Source: Nephromyces sp. MM_2019
Lineage: Eukaryota > Apicomplexa > Aconoidasida > Nephromycida
DNA length: 64,000 nucleotides
Assembly: GCA_015657535.1 (NCBI GenBank)
Contig: JADHZB010000079.1
Coordinates: 22,441 to 86,440, forward strand
Direction of reading: 5' to 3'
The translations under genes and the position numbers were made by a program. Of the stretch, positions 47,523 through 60,000 are shown piece by piece (position 1 is the stretch's first letter; each line of letters starts with the position of its first letter). The notes beneath the pieces were generated by a model. That model worked only from the letters and a program-made list of their open reading frames with translations. It made no database searches and had not been told where the DNA came from.

Positions 47523-50500
47523 GGATAAATTAATAAACTTACAGCTATACAACTAGCCCAACGCAAGCCAACAAAAACACCGCACAAAGTCACGGAAAAT
47601 ATTATATTGAATTTTCTCCTAGTATCGACAAGCAAAATAGCTCCAATGGGCACGCCACTGAAAAGTAGGTAATTACGTTGAATAATTGTCGCAAGCCTTT
47701 CGTCTAATGCAGGACTTCACAAGTGTAATAATGACAACAACGGCAACCAAAACGTGATCAAGGAGGAGCTTCGTAACTAAGCAAATACGCACTCTTACAG
47801 GGAAGATAGCAAACTAAGCCCAAGGAAAACAATACTTCGTTGATAAACCTGAGAAGCCGACTTTGCTCGCTGCCAACTAAGATTGCGAAGTGCTCGAGGA
47901 CTGTTTCCCTCGGCTTAGGCGAAAAATTCCAGATTAGGGGGGGTTACCACCTAATATTTGCCGATACCCGCGAAGCTTCATGGGTATGTTATACATGCCC
48001 CTGGCAGCTTTCGATATAGCGAAAGAAGATTGCGGGTGAACACGTGATACACCAACGCTGGGCAATCGTTACCACACCAGACGTAAAAGCTTTCGCTGAC
48101 CGGTGGTACCCGCTGTTCTGCACTTCGTGAACCGCTAACAATCGCAGGTCTAGTTCGCTCAGACAATACTCACAGCGTAGGGAAGGAAGCCCCTTCCTTC
48201 AAGATGTCGCTAGTTGCCCTTTAAAAACTCAATTGGATATACGAAGCAATGAAGGTTTCTGCTTCCCGCATTACCGGTCCCGTGCCTCTAGAATTAAGCG
48301 TCCGCGTCCATTGCTGCAATGTTCCCACTTACCGCCATGGCACGCAAACCTGGCGCTTTTGGGTACCTCTACATCTATACTAACAGCTTGGGCTAGAGTT
48401 CGTCGATGAATATGAACTGGAGTTCCTTAAAGAACAAATAAGGGATATATAGTCTGCAACAGGCTTGATTGCCAAGGTACATAGCACCTCGGGGAGTTTT
48501 GTTGGTAAAACATTTATATTGACTACGCCAAACACTTTCCATCGTTATCTTTTTTATAAAGCAATTCGAGAAGCTGGCAGTTAGCTCTCACAGTATAGGA
48601 TTTTGTGCATTTTCTACGTTACTTGCTTTTCATGCTGTGGACTGTGCATAGCACGAGAGCCATACTGTCTCCATAGAAATGTGCATTGCGAAAGCGTCCA
48701 AATTTCGAGTCTTAGCGCTGAAATTAGCTTATAGCTCTTTTATTAAATAGGTTCTGCTTCACCACCTTTTCGCGTGTAGGCACACATACATGAGTAGAGT
48801 ATCCAGAGTCACGCCTGGCTCGGCACCCGCGCGGAAATTGTTGCAATGTATAATTTCAGCGGGCATTGCTGCAGGATGAACAGTGCTAGAGGGGCCTTTC
48901 TTACTGGTACCGCATTACTAAACGAATGCCCTGTTGGCAGCGGGACTTACAGAGAAGGGCAGTTTCGTAATAAGGATGGTTGTCCTGCCGAGAGGTAACA
49001 CCCTTTCTGCAGTCAGTTGCGGGCCTAGAAGCGCAAGTTTGGACAGGAAGAACGTCGCTATGAAGTGTATGGCAAGTACAACGTAAAAAGCTACCCTTCA
49101 AAACCATCACAATTTTCCCATTTCAATTTGCACACTCCAAACAACGTGCTTTCACCGTTTTCTAGCGGCAGTAAAGAGAGTCATAGTTCAATGATATCTG
49201 CAATGCACATCTTTTTCTGGACTGGGCCTAAGCATGATGAAGGTGTAGAAAACTCAGATACCTAACGCTAGCTTGCCTTGATTTACCCGGTGGCTAGAGA
49301 AGTGCGTGGCTGCCCCTGTTAGCTGGCATATACGCTGGTTTACCAAGGGCTGGTAAAACGGGTAAACGGAATTTTTGGGGGTTTAGGCAGAAGTATGCAC
49401 CAAAATTTAAATATTTGCAAAGAAATCTTATGAAATACAAGATGTTTTATTGACCAGCAACCATGTTCTGCGACACGCTACGAGATATTCAATTTTTACT
49501 GACCTAAGGAATTAGGAAGCTCGTGAAGACATCGAGTGCTAAGCTACGTCGTAACTTCTGGATAAGAAGATTTTGTAACAGTGTGCGTAACCTCTGCCGT
49601 CATCACAAGCCTTTTAGAGTTGCTATTTCTGGAGAAAGATATTCTTTTAAGACTGCATGGTACTAAGTCACGTGTTTCCATGTTGGAAGTATTACTTTGT
49701 CCAAGCGTACCACTTCGGAAATTATTCTGCTCTACCGGCGGCAATAATTCTTTGAAAAACTTTGAACTATGAGTACTGCAGCTATCTGTTGTCACTTGTC
49801 GTCAAACGACTTTGAATTACTTCTAGATGCTTGTTAATGCTTTCAAAAAAATCTTTCATTTCTAACAAACTCCAACCTGTCAGTTAAGCTTCCATATAAG
49901 CTGGTCAAAAATAGCAGCGTGACTGATGCACATAAATAGGTCAATCATTTCAGGAGTCCATGCATACATAATGCAGAGAATTCCTCACTAGAGTCATTCC
50001 TCCGTATTTTTATATGCACTCACCAATATTTTTGTGGTGGCATCTCCCGGGTATGCACTACATACAATTTACGTAGTAATGAAACAAGGAAAACTGCACC
50101 ACTGAAGTGGTGCCCACGCAGTTTTTTCTAGACTTGAAAAGCGCTATTTCGGATTACAACCTGCATTTAGTGTGATATGCTGGATAATTCCAAAACTGTA
50201 AAGGTACGGGATAAAATCACCACCTGAGTCGCCAAAAAGGCCAGCACTGCATACGAGACTAGCTAATGACAGGCAGTAGCGCACGGCCGAATGCTTCGTA
50301 TTCATTAGCTGCTTCCTGGGTAGGGGAACCTTGTGTTCTTCAAATTGAGACAGTAGCGCGAATGTATGCATCCCTTTCTTGTACTGTGAGTGGCAGAACC
50401 ACACTGACAGCGCTTGCTTAGTTTGCTTGACTTGATCGTAGCTTGCTGCCCGTGAGTGGTCTTTTCTGGTTGATCTTCACATGTATGATAGTAGCTATTA

Positions 50501-50743
50501 TTCGTGGTTACTACGATTTTTGTGAAACCCTTCTCGCCCGATTGCTTTGACGATTGAGTCAGAAGTTCCACGTGGGTGAAAATATCTTATTATCTTGATA
50601 CTTACGGGCTATGCTAAACTTGTATCAGGATCCTGCGGCGTTGTGTTACTTATTGGCATTTTTAGCCACGGCAAAGCGCGGTAGCTTTTGAAGATAAGAC
50701 AAGAACGCGCAGTAAATTCCAACAGACAAACTAGACGATCACA
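47523..50743. other. Divergent intergenic region between CYB5R and SPCS2
   Basis: Both promoters must lie within these 3.2 kb. Several 60-90-codon Ser/Thr-rich frames occur on the minus strand (48901-49110, 49544-49795, 50305-50571) without recognisable domains or convincing joins. They could be exons of an unrecognised low-complexity protein, but I do not call one. Confidence 0.4.
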
Positions 50744-53700
50744 ATGGAGGAGGAGGTGCAGTATGGTAGGCTGACTTGCAGGGGATTAGGAACTTGAGCC
50801 GCTTGCTTAGGGGTGCTCCGAAGAACTTAGTTACCCCCTCCCGCTTGAAATGTTGCTGAACTCAAGTCTTTTTTAGCGTGATTGTGGGACTTTCAGCGTA
50901 GTCATTGGCAATGTGAATCTGAATAGCAGCGCGTTATTACCTGCTTACCTGGTGATACCACGCCAAGGTTTTCTGTCCGAAATTAAAACTATGCGTAATT
51001 CGGCTAGCAGTACGGTTATTTAGAGCTCATGTTCCGTGGTACGGCCCACGGATGAAAGCTTTCTAAATTCTTCCTATTCCTCCTTTTATGTTTTTCCAGT
51101 AGTGTTATGATGCGTTGTTTACTCTTTAAGGAATATGAGCTTTGTGCTAGTCTATTACTTATTTTTCAGTGAGTTATCAGTTGAGCATCTTGTTAATTTA
51201 CAGTTTCCGGATCCCTCTTCAGCCAGCAAGAACTTCTGCAGGTCGCAGCGAACTTTCTGAGCAAGGTATTAAGTAATTCAAGATTAAGTTGAAGCTATGA
51301 CAATCCTAGAATGTTAATAATTATATGATATTTTTCTAGTATACCTATTAAGTGTTTACATGTAGAATCGGTGCGTGCATTCAACTTGTGTGGTATTGCA
51401 CTTTTCTCTGCTGCTACATCTAGATTAAATGCCTGTAGGATTTTCCTTGGCGGAGTCGAGCGTAGCTTGCTTTCGGAACTTGCTTTTCTTAGTCAAAGAT
51501 GAAACAGTCTGCTGTGCGTGTCCCAAATGTTTTGTGCTAATAAATTTCCAGCGCATAGTAGTATCCATGCATGAGGCATTTACTCTTATTTGATACTTTT
51601 GGGCGTCCGGTACTAATTTTTTTACGTTACTTTATTGTACTTTCAGCACCTCCTGGACTCTGGATTCAAGACAGACCACTTCTACTCGCGTTTACGATTT
51701 GCTGCGTACGCGATTTTGTGCATTCTTGGGGCTGTATTGAGCATACCAGCTGAACTAATCGGCCTTGGCAGAGCTTTGATGCTTGCGCTTTTGGTAGGAT
51801 TGCATTTTGCGGAGATTTTTGTCTTTTTTGAGGCGATAACTTGTAATTTTTCCTTTTTGAGATCCTCTCAATCAGCAATATACTTACGTTGATACACAAC
51901 AAATTGAAGTGCGTTTTTCTTTCAACAGATTATTTTCTTCTCCTTGACCATGGCGCTGGCTATTTTAGAAAGCTATATAATCGGAAATTTGGTCGCATGC
52001 GTGAGAGATGCATCAGTAAGCTTATCCTCGTTCTCATTCATTAAAAATTGTGATTCTTGGAACTAATGCGGCATTGTGAGCATTACGAACTGAGAAATTA
52101 GAGAAAATGAATACAGAGTGGTGACGGACGCATGCGCCACAACTCTCTGCCTACCTCCCCCCTCCATCCCACACACTTAGAACTGTGACGGAAGCGACAT
52201 GTGGATTTTGCTTTTTGCACTTTTTATCGTGTGGCTAGCCTAATACAATGTGGCGATAAGCTTACTTGCAGCATGATAAGTAGATGCATAATGTAGAAGA
52301 TCTTTTCGCACTTGCAATTCACCGAGCGCTCAAAATTTCTTATAGATATAGCAGACTTCACACAAAGAATTTTGCATCTGTTGTGCTAAAGCGTAATTTT
52401 GCCGATGAAGATAGCTGTGATTACAGCTTTCACATCTGTCGTGCTATAACGTAGCTGGACGGATGCAGATAGTTGTAATTATAGCTAGGTAGGACTGAAA
52501 ATCCGTGTGGGTGGTAAAGACAGTTTTCCAAGTCGTGCGATTTGAGCTTTTTATCTTGGCTGCTTCTCTGTGAACCATACGCAGTCATCATTACTGTATT
52601 AGCATTGTCTTATTGATAAACTCTAGCTTTTAGTTACAATTTCTTGGCTCAATTGTTATGTGTTGACTATGTTAGCTGCTGTAACTAATATAAATTGCTT
52701 TTTGGCTCAAAACATTATCTCTTGGCTAAATTACCTGCTGTGACTATATAAAGTAATATCAATGGGGTTGGCCATTGATCTATAGAAGCATTCACTGCTG
52801 CAAATCTCGCGCGTTATCACCATAATTTTGAAAAAGCTAAGGTAGACTATATGTGATACTTGAAGCCTATTAAGTGAGTAGTAGCGCAATTTTTACCTTT
52901 GTCTCCCTTTTCGCTTCTAATTTGGTGCTACTTATAACTCTATGAGCTTTGGTACAAGGAAATATTGTTTATTCATCAGGAGCAACGAGTTATTGCCGAG
53001 CTTTTCTTCGATGATAGCAAGTCACATATTCGCTTCACTCTCCAAAAAGGGCAGAAGAAAGTAGAGTTTTCGAGATATATTGGAGAATATTTTTATATCA
53101 CTGGGTAAGGCAAACGTCTGTAATCGTGGTAACTTTGTCTTTTTTTTGGAAAGAAACTATGCTGTCACTCCTTCAAAAAGTACATATGAGAGCTATTCAA
53201 AGCAAATCTCTAAGCTAAAGTTAGCAATGTAGGATAGAATATTTTATAACTACTGACGCATTTTTATCTTGGGTGATGACTTTCATTTTTCTGTAAATTT
53301 TTATGCTATTTTTTTGGTTATCTTAGGCTTTAATGGCTTTGCTTATTGATGCGAAATTATCAAATTTTCATTACCGTACTGGAATTTCAATATGATTTTA
53401 TTTTTAGACTAATAACTGCTCTGAAGCTTTATATTGCTGTAGCATCAGCATTTACTTATTTTATGTGGCAAGATGTAAACTTTTTGTTTCTTTAATATAT
53501 TCATCCAAATAGTACTCACAAGAAAAAATATTTCGCGCGTATATATTTGGCTGTTTTGATAGGAATTTTCATATCAAAATACGGTTTTTAGTCAAGTACT
53601 GCTCTTGCCGATCAGCACACTTTTAGCTTCTCTATCCTACGTTTCGAGTCTGCGGAATTTCATACAATAAAATTACGTTCCTTTCTGAAGGGAGGTAATT

Positions 53701-54361
53701 CCTTTTGGAATTTGAGGTGCTTCAATTTTTTTATTGAGGGAAGCATGCTAATCGCCGGTTTTAAACTTTTTTGCCTCACAATATCTATCACTACATGACG
53801 TAGGGAAGTTGCGCCGCGCTAAATTCTAATTTTAAGGCATTGAAGTCTTGTTAGTCCTAACTATAAAGTGCACGCCTCCAGTATTGAATTTATTGAATCT
53901 CTTTCTGCATTTGTCTCTTATCATTCTCTGTACTAATCAGTAGCGCGAAAAAACCAATCCATTCAAATGCTTTTCAACATGCCATTAGGTGTGTAATTTT
54001 TCAGATAAATTGTTTATGATACCGTAGAATGCTTAAGGAAGCACATCGTATCACAGTGGACGGTGTACTATTTCAGATTTTGAAAGGTCCCGCTGTATAA
54101 AAATATTTTTATATTTATTTGCTGCTTGTTTTTGCATTAAAAATGACATATATACTGCAAAAGCATCTCATGCCAATTTAGTATTGCCTCATTTTCACAT
54201 GTTCTGAAAAATTTATATTTCAAAAGCCATTTTATGCGTGATTCCGCAGCGTTTTGATGACTTCAGTAGTTAGAAATGACGCCGACGACCTTTTAAAAAT
54301 GCTTGCGGAGAAGTGTTCAGATGATGCAAAACTTAGTCACCTCAAGAGCAAAGCAGAATGA
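50744..54361 (+). CDS. SPCS2: Signal peptidase complex subunit 2 (SPC25 family)
   Basis: Non-catalytic ER membrane subunit of the complex that removes signal peptides. Six exons join in phase from ATG to TGA: 50744-50765, 51204-51265, 51647-51793, 51929-52015, 52980-53104 and 54250-54361, 184 residues. A short acidic start (MEEEV) is followed by a soluble segment (QQELLQVAANFLSK). Two membrane helices follow: FAAYAILCILGAVLSIP, and LMLALLIIFFSLTMALAIL, the latter formed across an exon junction. Then comes the cytosolic domain with VIAELFFDDSKSHIRFTL, KVEFSRYIGEYFYITG, matching the family's LKLTF..EFTKSIAKFFDHSG pattern, and a Lys-containing C-terminus. The order short N-arm, two helices, beta domain is diagnostic. 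The 22-nt first exon is small but gives correct phase. Length is a little under the animal protein (about 226). Confidence 0.85.
52374..52486. repeat. 57-58-bp direct tandem duplication in an SPCS2 intron
   Basis: Two copies share CATCTGT.GTGCTA, a GATG.AGATAG core and TGTAATTATAGCT-type ends. The divergence suggests an old duplication. Confidence 0.7.
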
Positions 54362-57063
54362 GCATGTCATAAGAACGTTAAAAGCTTGTTTGTCGAGGCT
54401 CACTCGCTCCCGAAGAAATATTGACGAATTTCAAAGGCTTAAAATTGTAGATTTCGATTTGATACTGCGGACTGTACCGGCAATAGACTTATGCAAAGAG
54501 CGTACGGAAAGTATCTTTGACGTGCTGAATTATCTTTAGGAAATACTAAATTCGTATTAACGAGGCAGCTCTTCGCGGCTATGGAAGCTACTTGTACCGA
54601 TAATGCCCTTGTTCAAGAGATATCTGAGGAGCTAGGATTTGCTTCTTCAAGCAGTGTGTTTCTCGCGGAATAAATAGTTACTGGTGGACGCGGGAAAGTG
54701 CCGCATTTAAATAAAGAAGATATATATTAGAAGGCTATAATTTCTGAATGCAGCAATATACTTATTAAACTTGTTACCAAGACAAAAAAAAGTTGGAGCA
54801 GTATATATTCAATTCCCACTGGCTGCACGTACAGTGCGCTTATTCAATGACACCAAGAGTGTGCCATGCTGAAATTTTGTCAAACAGAAAAATAGATTAT
54901 TGTAAAACTGATCTTTACACTTTCTTTTATTAGCTAGATGAGTGTTGCGGGATAGATGAAGGCTGCGAGCGAAGGCTGGGAGCTAGATGAAGGTTGGGAG
55001 CTATATTGCACAAAGATTGCGCTAACGTGGGGTTGCTACTTTTATGCGTGAACCTCGCAATAGATTTCTCCGTCTAGTGCAAAAAAAAATGTTGAATTAA
55101 CTTGTACCAACTTCTCTCGTGTCCATTCAGCTCTTTGCGTTTTTCGGTGCGGGGCAGGGTTATGCAACAACTCGAAAATAGCTAAAGCGAGCAAAAGCTC
55201 GCCGAGCTTCTGGTTAGTCTGAATTTGGCGCCCACCCTTGCATTCAGATGACCGATTAACGATGCAGAACTTTTTTCCTTCGCAAGGACATAATCTTGCG
55301 CCCTTTAAGTTTTTGATACATATTGTATTGATCCGTTGATGCCTAGAAAATCATGCCTGCGGAAGTTATCTTGGCGGGTTTTCAGTCTTGCAGCTTCTCC
55401 TGTTGTCTGGGGTATGAGGCTACTGTAAATATCTTCAACTCCCCGTTCGGGGCTGTGTTTCTACCGCTGAAAATAATAGCCCAGATACTGGACACCTACT
55501 TTTATTACCGGCAAAAAAGCTCTAGAAGTGCCGAAGGAGTCACGAGAATTAGTGCAAAGCCCACTTTTCAAAAGTTCCCTTGCATAAATTTTTTTCATAA
55601 TTTCGCCACCATGTAATATTCAGTTACTTAGAAGCGGTTACGAACTGTAACTCCAAAGCTTTGTCCCATAAACGAGTTTTCATGCCCGATCATTATAGTT
55701 CATTTTAGAATGGCGATTAAGTTTGATGCTCACTACCACTAATGAACTTTGTATGCCACATCAGGCTAGCATGATGGCGCGGGCATAAAAGCTTATACTG
55801 AAATACACTATGGAAAAAAATATGCCAGAGTGAGTCAAGAACTAACAAAAAGCTTCATTTAAATTGTATCTTTTAAGACGAGCTCAATGTAAATTGCAAA
55901 CGGACAGCCCGCCAGTGATACGCACAATTGATAGCGCCTCAGGAAATACGCGGCTTCAAAATAACCAAATTGGCAATTCAACGTAGAAGATTCATAAAAA
56001 AAGTTGCCATGAATTTCCAGAAAATAATAAACCGTTTCCAGGAAGCTGTATGAAAAATTACTTCTACTCTACAATGGTATTTTCGTTCATAAGCACAAAA
56101 TAGATCGCCGCGCGGCCGCGAGAAGTACAAAGGAAACCAAAAAAAGGTAATTCCTTAAGCCAAGGACTACTTGTTTCGGCTAGTTCGTGATTGCGGCCTA
56201 TGGGCAATGAATAAAGTCGCATGCCCTACTAAAAAATAAGAATGCAGCGTCTCCATAAGTGAAGATGAGGCTGTCGCAAGTCAAACGATACAAAATCACG
56301 GGGCTCCAAGAGTAAGATCCAGTGGTATCAATTTCAATAGAAAAATCCGAATCTGCCGCTTATATAAACAGAACTCGGGGAGAACTCTCACAAATTTCGC
56401 AGAAAATTTTTGCTGTTACCTCCTGATTACCGGGTAAAATTCAAGAGATCTCTCACATACAATAATTAGCAGTAAAAAAATACTTTTAATAGGGTTCTTA
56501 CTTTTTTGACGAGAAGTCTCTGCAATTTATAGATCTAGTGCAGAATATTATACGTATTCTTACACTCAATGGTAAGACACTTGCCGCAAGAGCATCTTTG
56601 GGGTGCTCCTCGTAGAGATGAACGATTGGCAGTTTCCACTAGGAAAATGAACAGTAGGTTACAAATACATCTAGAAAGAAATTTCGTGTGTTCCGGTAAA
56701 TGACTTGCTACATATCTTGATAACTTTTTGCGAAAACCTAACTTATCATGCGCACTCCATGGCGCTTTCTTCTGTTTCGATAGGTTCTGTCTAGCAATCA
56801 GAGCAAAAATCCGTACAATATATATGGATCACAACTACGTTTACCTTGTGAGATCAGCAATGCTCACAAAATATTTTCCAAGCTCTAGGCCTCATAAGCA
56901 AGTGCCATGTGCAAAGCTGCAAACAAAGCAGCTTCATGGTGAATAGAAAACAAGATTCCTGAATATCAAGGCACCGACTAAGGCTTTACCTGGGTCTCAA
57001 TTTTTAGAGAAGTCATCTTCCCTGAAAAAAAAAGAGGAGCTAGTATATTTATGGAAAACATAC
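54362..57063. other. Intergenic stretch, no well-supported gene
   Basis: Follows the SPCS2 stop. A plus-strand frame overlapping the last SPCS2 exon continues to 54539 and has no recognisable content. A second ATG-started plus-strand frame at 55353-55616 (MPAEVILAGFQSCSF) has no known domain. I do not call either as a gene. The right half becomes A-rich, matching the minus-strand gene beyond. Confidence 0.35.
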
Positions 57064-60000
57064 TAGATTTTCACCGAATCCTACTGAACCGAGTTTTGAC
57101 ACCTCATCGCAAAAATAAAAAGCCTTGAAGTTGCTGCTAACAGCAGGGCCATGCTTAATTATTATTTTATTGCAAGCTACACACCCAGAAGGGATATAAC
57201 AATAATCCCCCAACGCCACCATAACATTCCACAAAAAAGCTGTCCGAATAACATCACAGCATCACAATTATAAATCAAAATTAGCGGCAAACACACCAAT
57301 AAGCATAAAATGAATATGAAGCTAGGATTAGCCTCCAATAAATACGACTGCAAACCGTAACCTTCGGCTTAAGCATACCTTGCATCATCGATATTATCTC
57401 CAGGACGAGAAGACAATGACTCGATAAAAATTGAAGATCCTGCATCAGTAGCTTGTACTTTTGAAGGTTCATGATGCGATGTTTTTTCAGCTGCAAAAAA
57501 CAAAATCGATAAGCTTGTCAACTTTCAAGTTATTGAGAATAAAAATTCGCAAAAAAGAAGAAAATCCACGCTACTCAGCGATACCTTTTCAGGTGTAAAA
57601 AGCTCCGCTCAAGAAAATTGGAAAAAGAACCTTAAAACCTTACAAAAAGACTCTTTTTGCAAAAAAAACCACGAAAGCGTAGGAAAAAAAAATTTGCCAC
57701 CATATAAGCAAAAACAAAAGTATATACAGCCATAGCACAAGAAAAAAGACGAAAAACTCACAATTTTTTTCGGTCTTGAAAGAAGGCAGAAACTTAACAT
57801 CATCCTCCTCCTGCTCAGAAGACAAAGTCATCTTCAAGTACTTCCAAGAAAGCATGACTATCAAGTCGTATACTGCGCAAACATCGTCTGTCTTCCTCAA
57901 TTCATTTAGTCCAAAGGAAGGAGTATGAGTGGAAGCCATTACCGAAGCATTATCAGCTTCTGGTTCTAACTTCTTAGCTTCGCTATGATCAATATAGGAG
58001 CGACTTAGATTGCTTGCATCCACAGACTTACTCTTGAGTTGTGTTTCTGCCTTTGCACCATCACTAGCAGAACTTTTCGAACAACCAAAGATTTTGTCTA
58101 GTTTATTGAAGTTTGCATTCGCAACATTCTCAAATAAAAACTTCCACTTCTCTTCAGACAGAGTTTCGCGACGATTTATAGAATTTTTCCTTTTTTGATT
58201 CTTCAAGAAACAGCTCTGCATGTTTTGAATCTCAAAAGAATAGAGTTCCTCCAGGCTAGGGATATCTTGCACTAAACCTTCAGGAAGTTTCGGCAAATTA
58301 AGCGAATCGCTCTAGTGTGTGCAGGAAAGAGAACGAGGGGAATTTCAGAAAAAAGTGGAGTTTACCACTACCTTCTTAAAATTTCAAGCAAACTGCAATG
58401 TGTGTGACCCAACGTGTGTGCGTGCGTGTGTGTGACTTTGGGAGAGTTCTCTTTGGATTGTGCCTTTACGTTGCAATCTTCCCCACAAGCATCATTTCCA
58501 TCTTAACTACTTACTGGTAAAAAAACTTTACAAAATTTTTTTCGCACACATTTTACTGACTGCATAATATCAGTAAAGCATTCATAAATGTCAACAAAAA
58601 GAATATAAACTACTCAATAACGTAGCTCAAAGAATCGATAGCTCTTGTTGAAATATTCAAAACCTTTGAGAATGATGAAAAGAAACAAAGAGTTTAGCTC
58701 ATTATGAGGAATAAAGATTGCAAAGATAGAAATAAAAGTATCTCAATCAAAATATACACACACAAAAATATGCACACACCCACAGTAACATACATACACA
58801 CACCCACAGTAACATACATATACACACACAGACACACAGAAAACACAGTCAAAACCACATATTAAGCAGCAATTACACGCTAAAAAATCAACCGAAGGAA
58901 AACCCAAATCTAATGAAGGCTTTAAAGAAAATTTTGAGATTAAAGAGCCAAAAAAAAAAAAGACTTTTTGCTCTACAAATTTACCCCTCTTCCCAGCATT
59001 TAATAACTACACACACACCAAACTTCCACTAAAAACGATACAACATACATTTCAGCAAAAAAATAGCCTCAAATCTCGTATTTTCACCAATATTTCTTCG
59101 TCAAGAAAAAGCAAAAAAGCTTTTTCACCTGCTTACTAAACACTGCAAACCATTAATCGTGAAAAAGCTCGTCAGAATACAGTAGAAGCATAGCCTAGTT
59201 TCTATAATGATTGATAAAAAATAGAGTTATAAACAGCTTCTCCTTCCTTATTGTCCAAAAAAAAATATCTCTTATTGAAGATTTTCTCTATTATTCTCCA
59301 AATTAAAATTGCAAGTTCCAGACACAGAAAAGAATGATTTACCAAATTATTATAGAAAACAACATTTTTATCCAAGAGGCCGCGCAAGGAGTGGATGGAG
59401 AATCGATAAAGGTAGGTCCTGTCAAGAGCAACGAAAACAAATCTTCAAAAAGCGACAAAATACTTAAAATTAAGAGGTAAAATACAGAAAAATCTCATCA
59501 GAAAAAAAAAGGAAGCAAACAAGTGAATTGATCAGCACAAATCAGAGAGCGAACACAGAAAACATCAGAAAGCTTCAGAAAAGCAATTTATCGGCAAAAA
59601 AAAGTATAAAATCCTTGAAGATAGAAGAAGTTTCAACTCCCTCTTCTTCGCTATTTTTTGAGATTTCAATGTGCTTTTATCATCAGTGTAACAAACTGCT
59701 CAGGTGCCACACACACAACACACACAAAAGATTTGTGAGCTATCAAAGGCCCCTTGCAGGCTACAAATATTTGTGAGATATAAGGAAATAGCAGGTGGCG
59801 AGAAGTTACTCTTAATATGGCAGTAAATGCTGAACCTTGATCCTTGGATCTTCAGACCTAAACCCTAAACAACCCTGAGCCCTAAACAAGCCTAAACCCT
59901 TAAACTCTTCTTATGCAACATGAAACGCCTAACCAGGCAAATAAAAAGAAGAAAACCATAAAATTATAATGAGAAAAGGTGCATTCAAGATTATGCAGCC

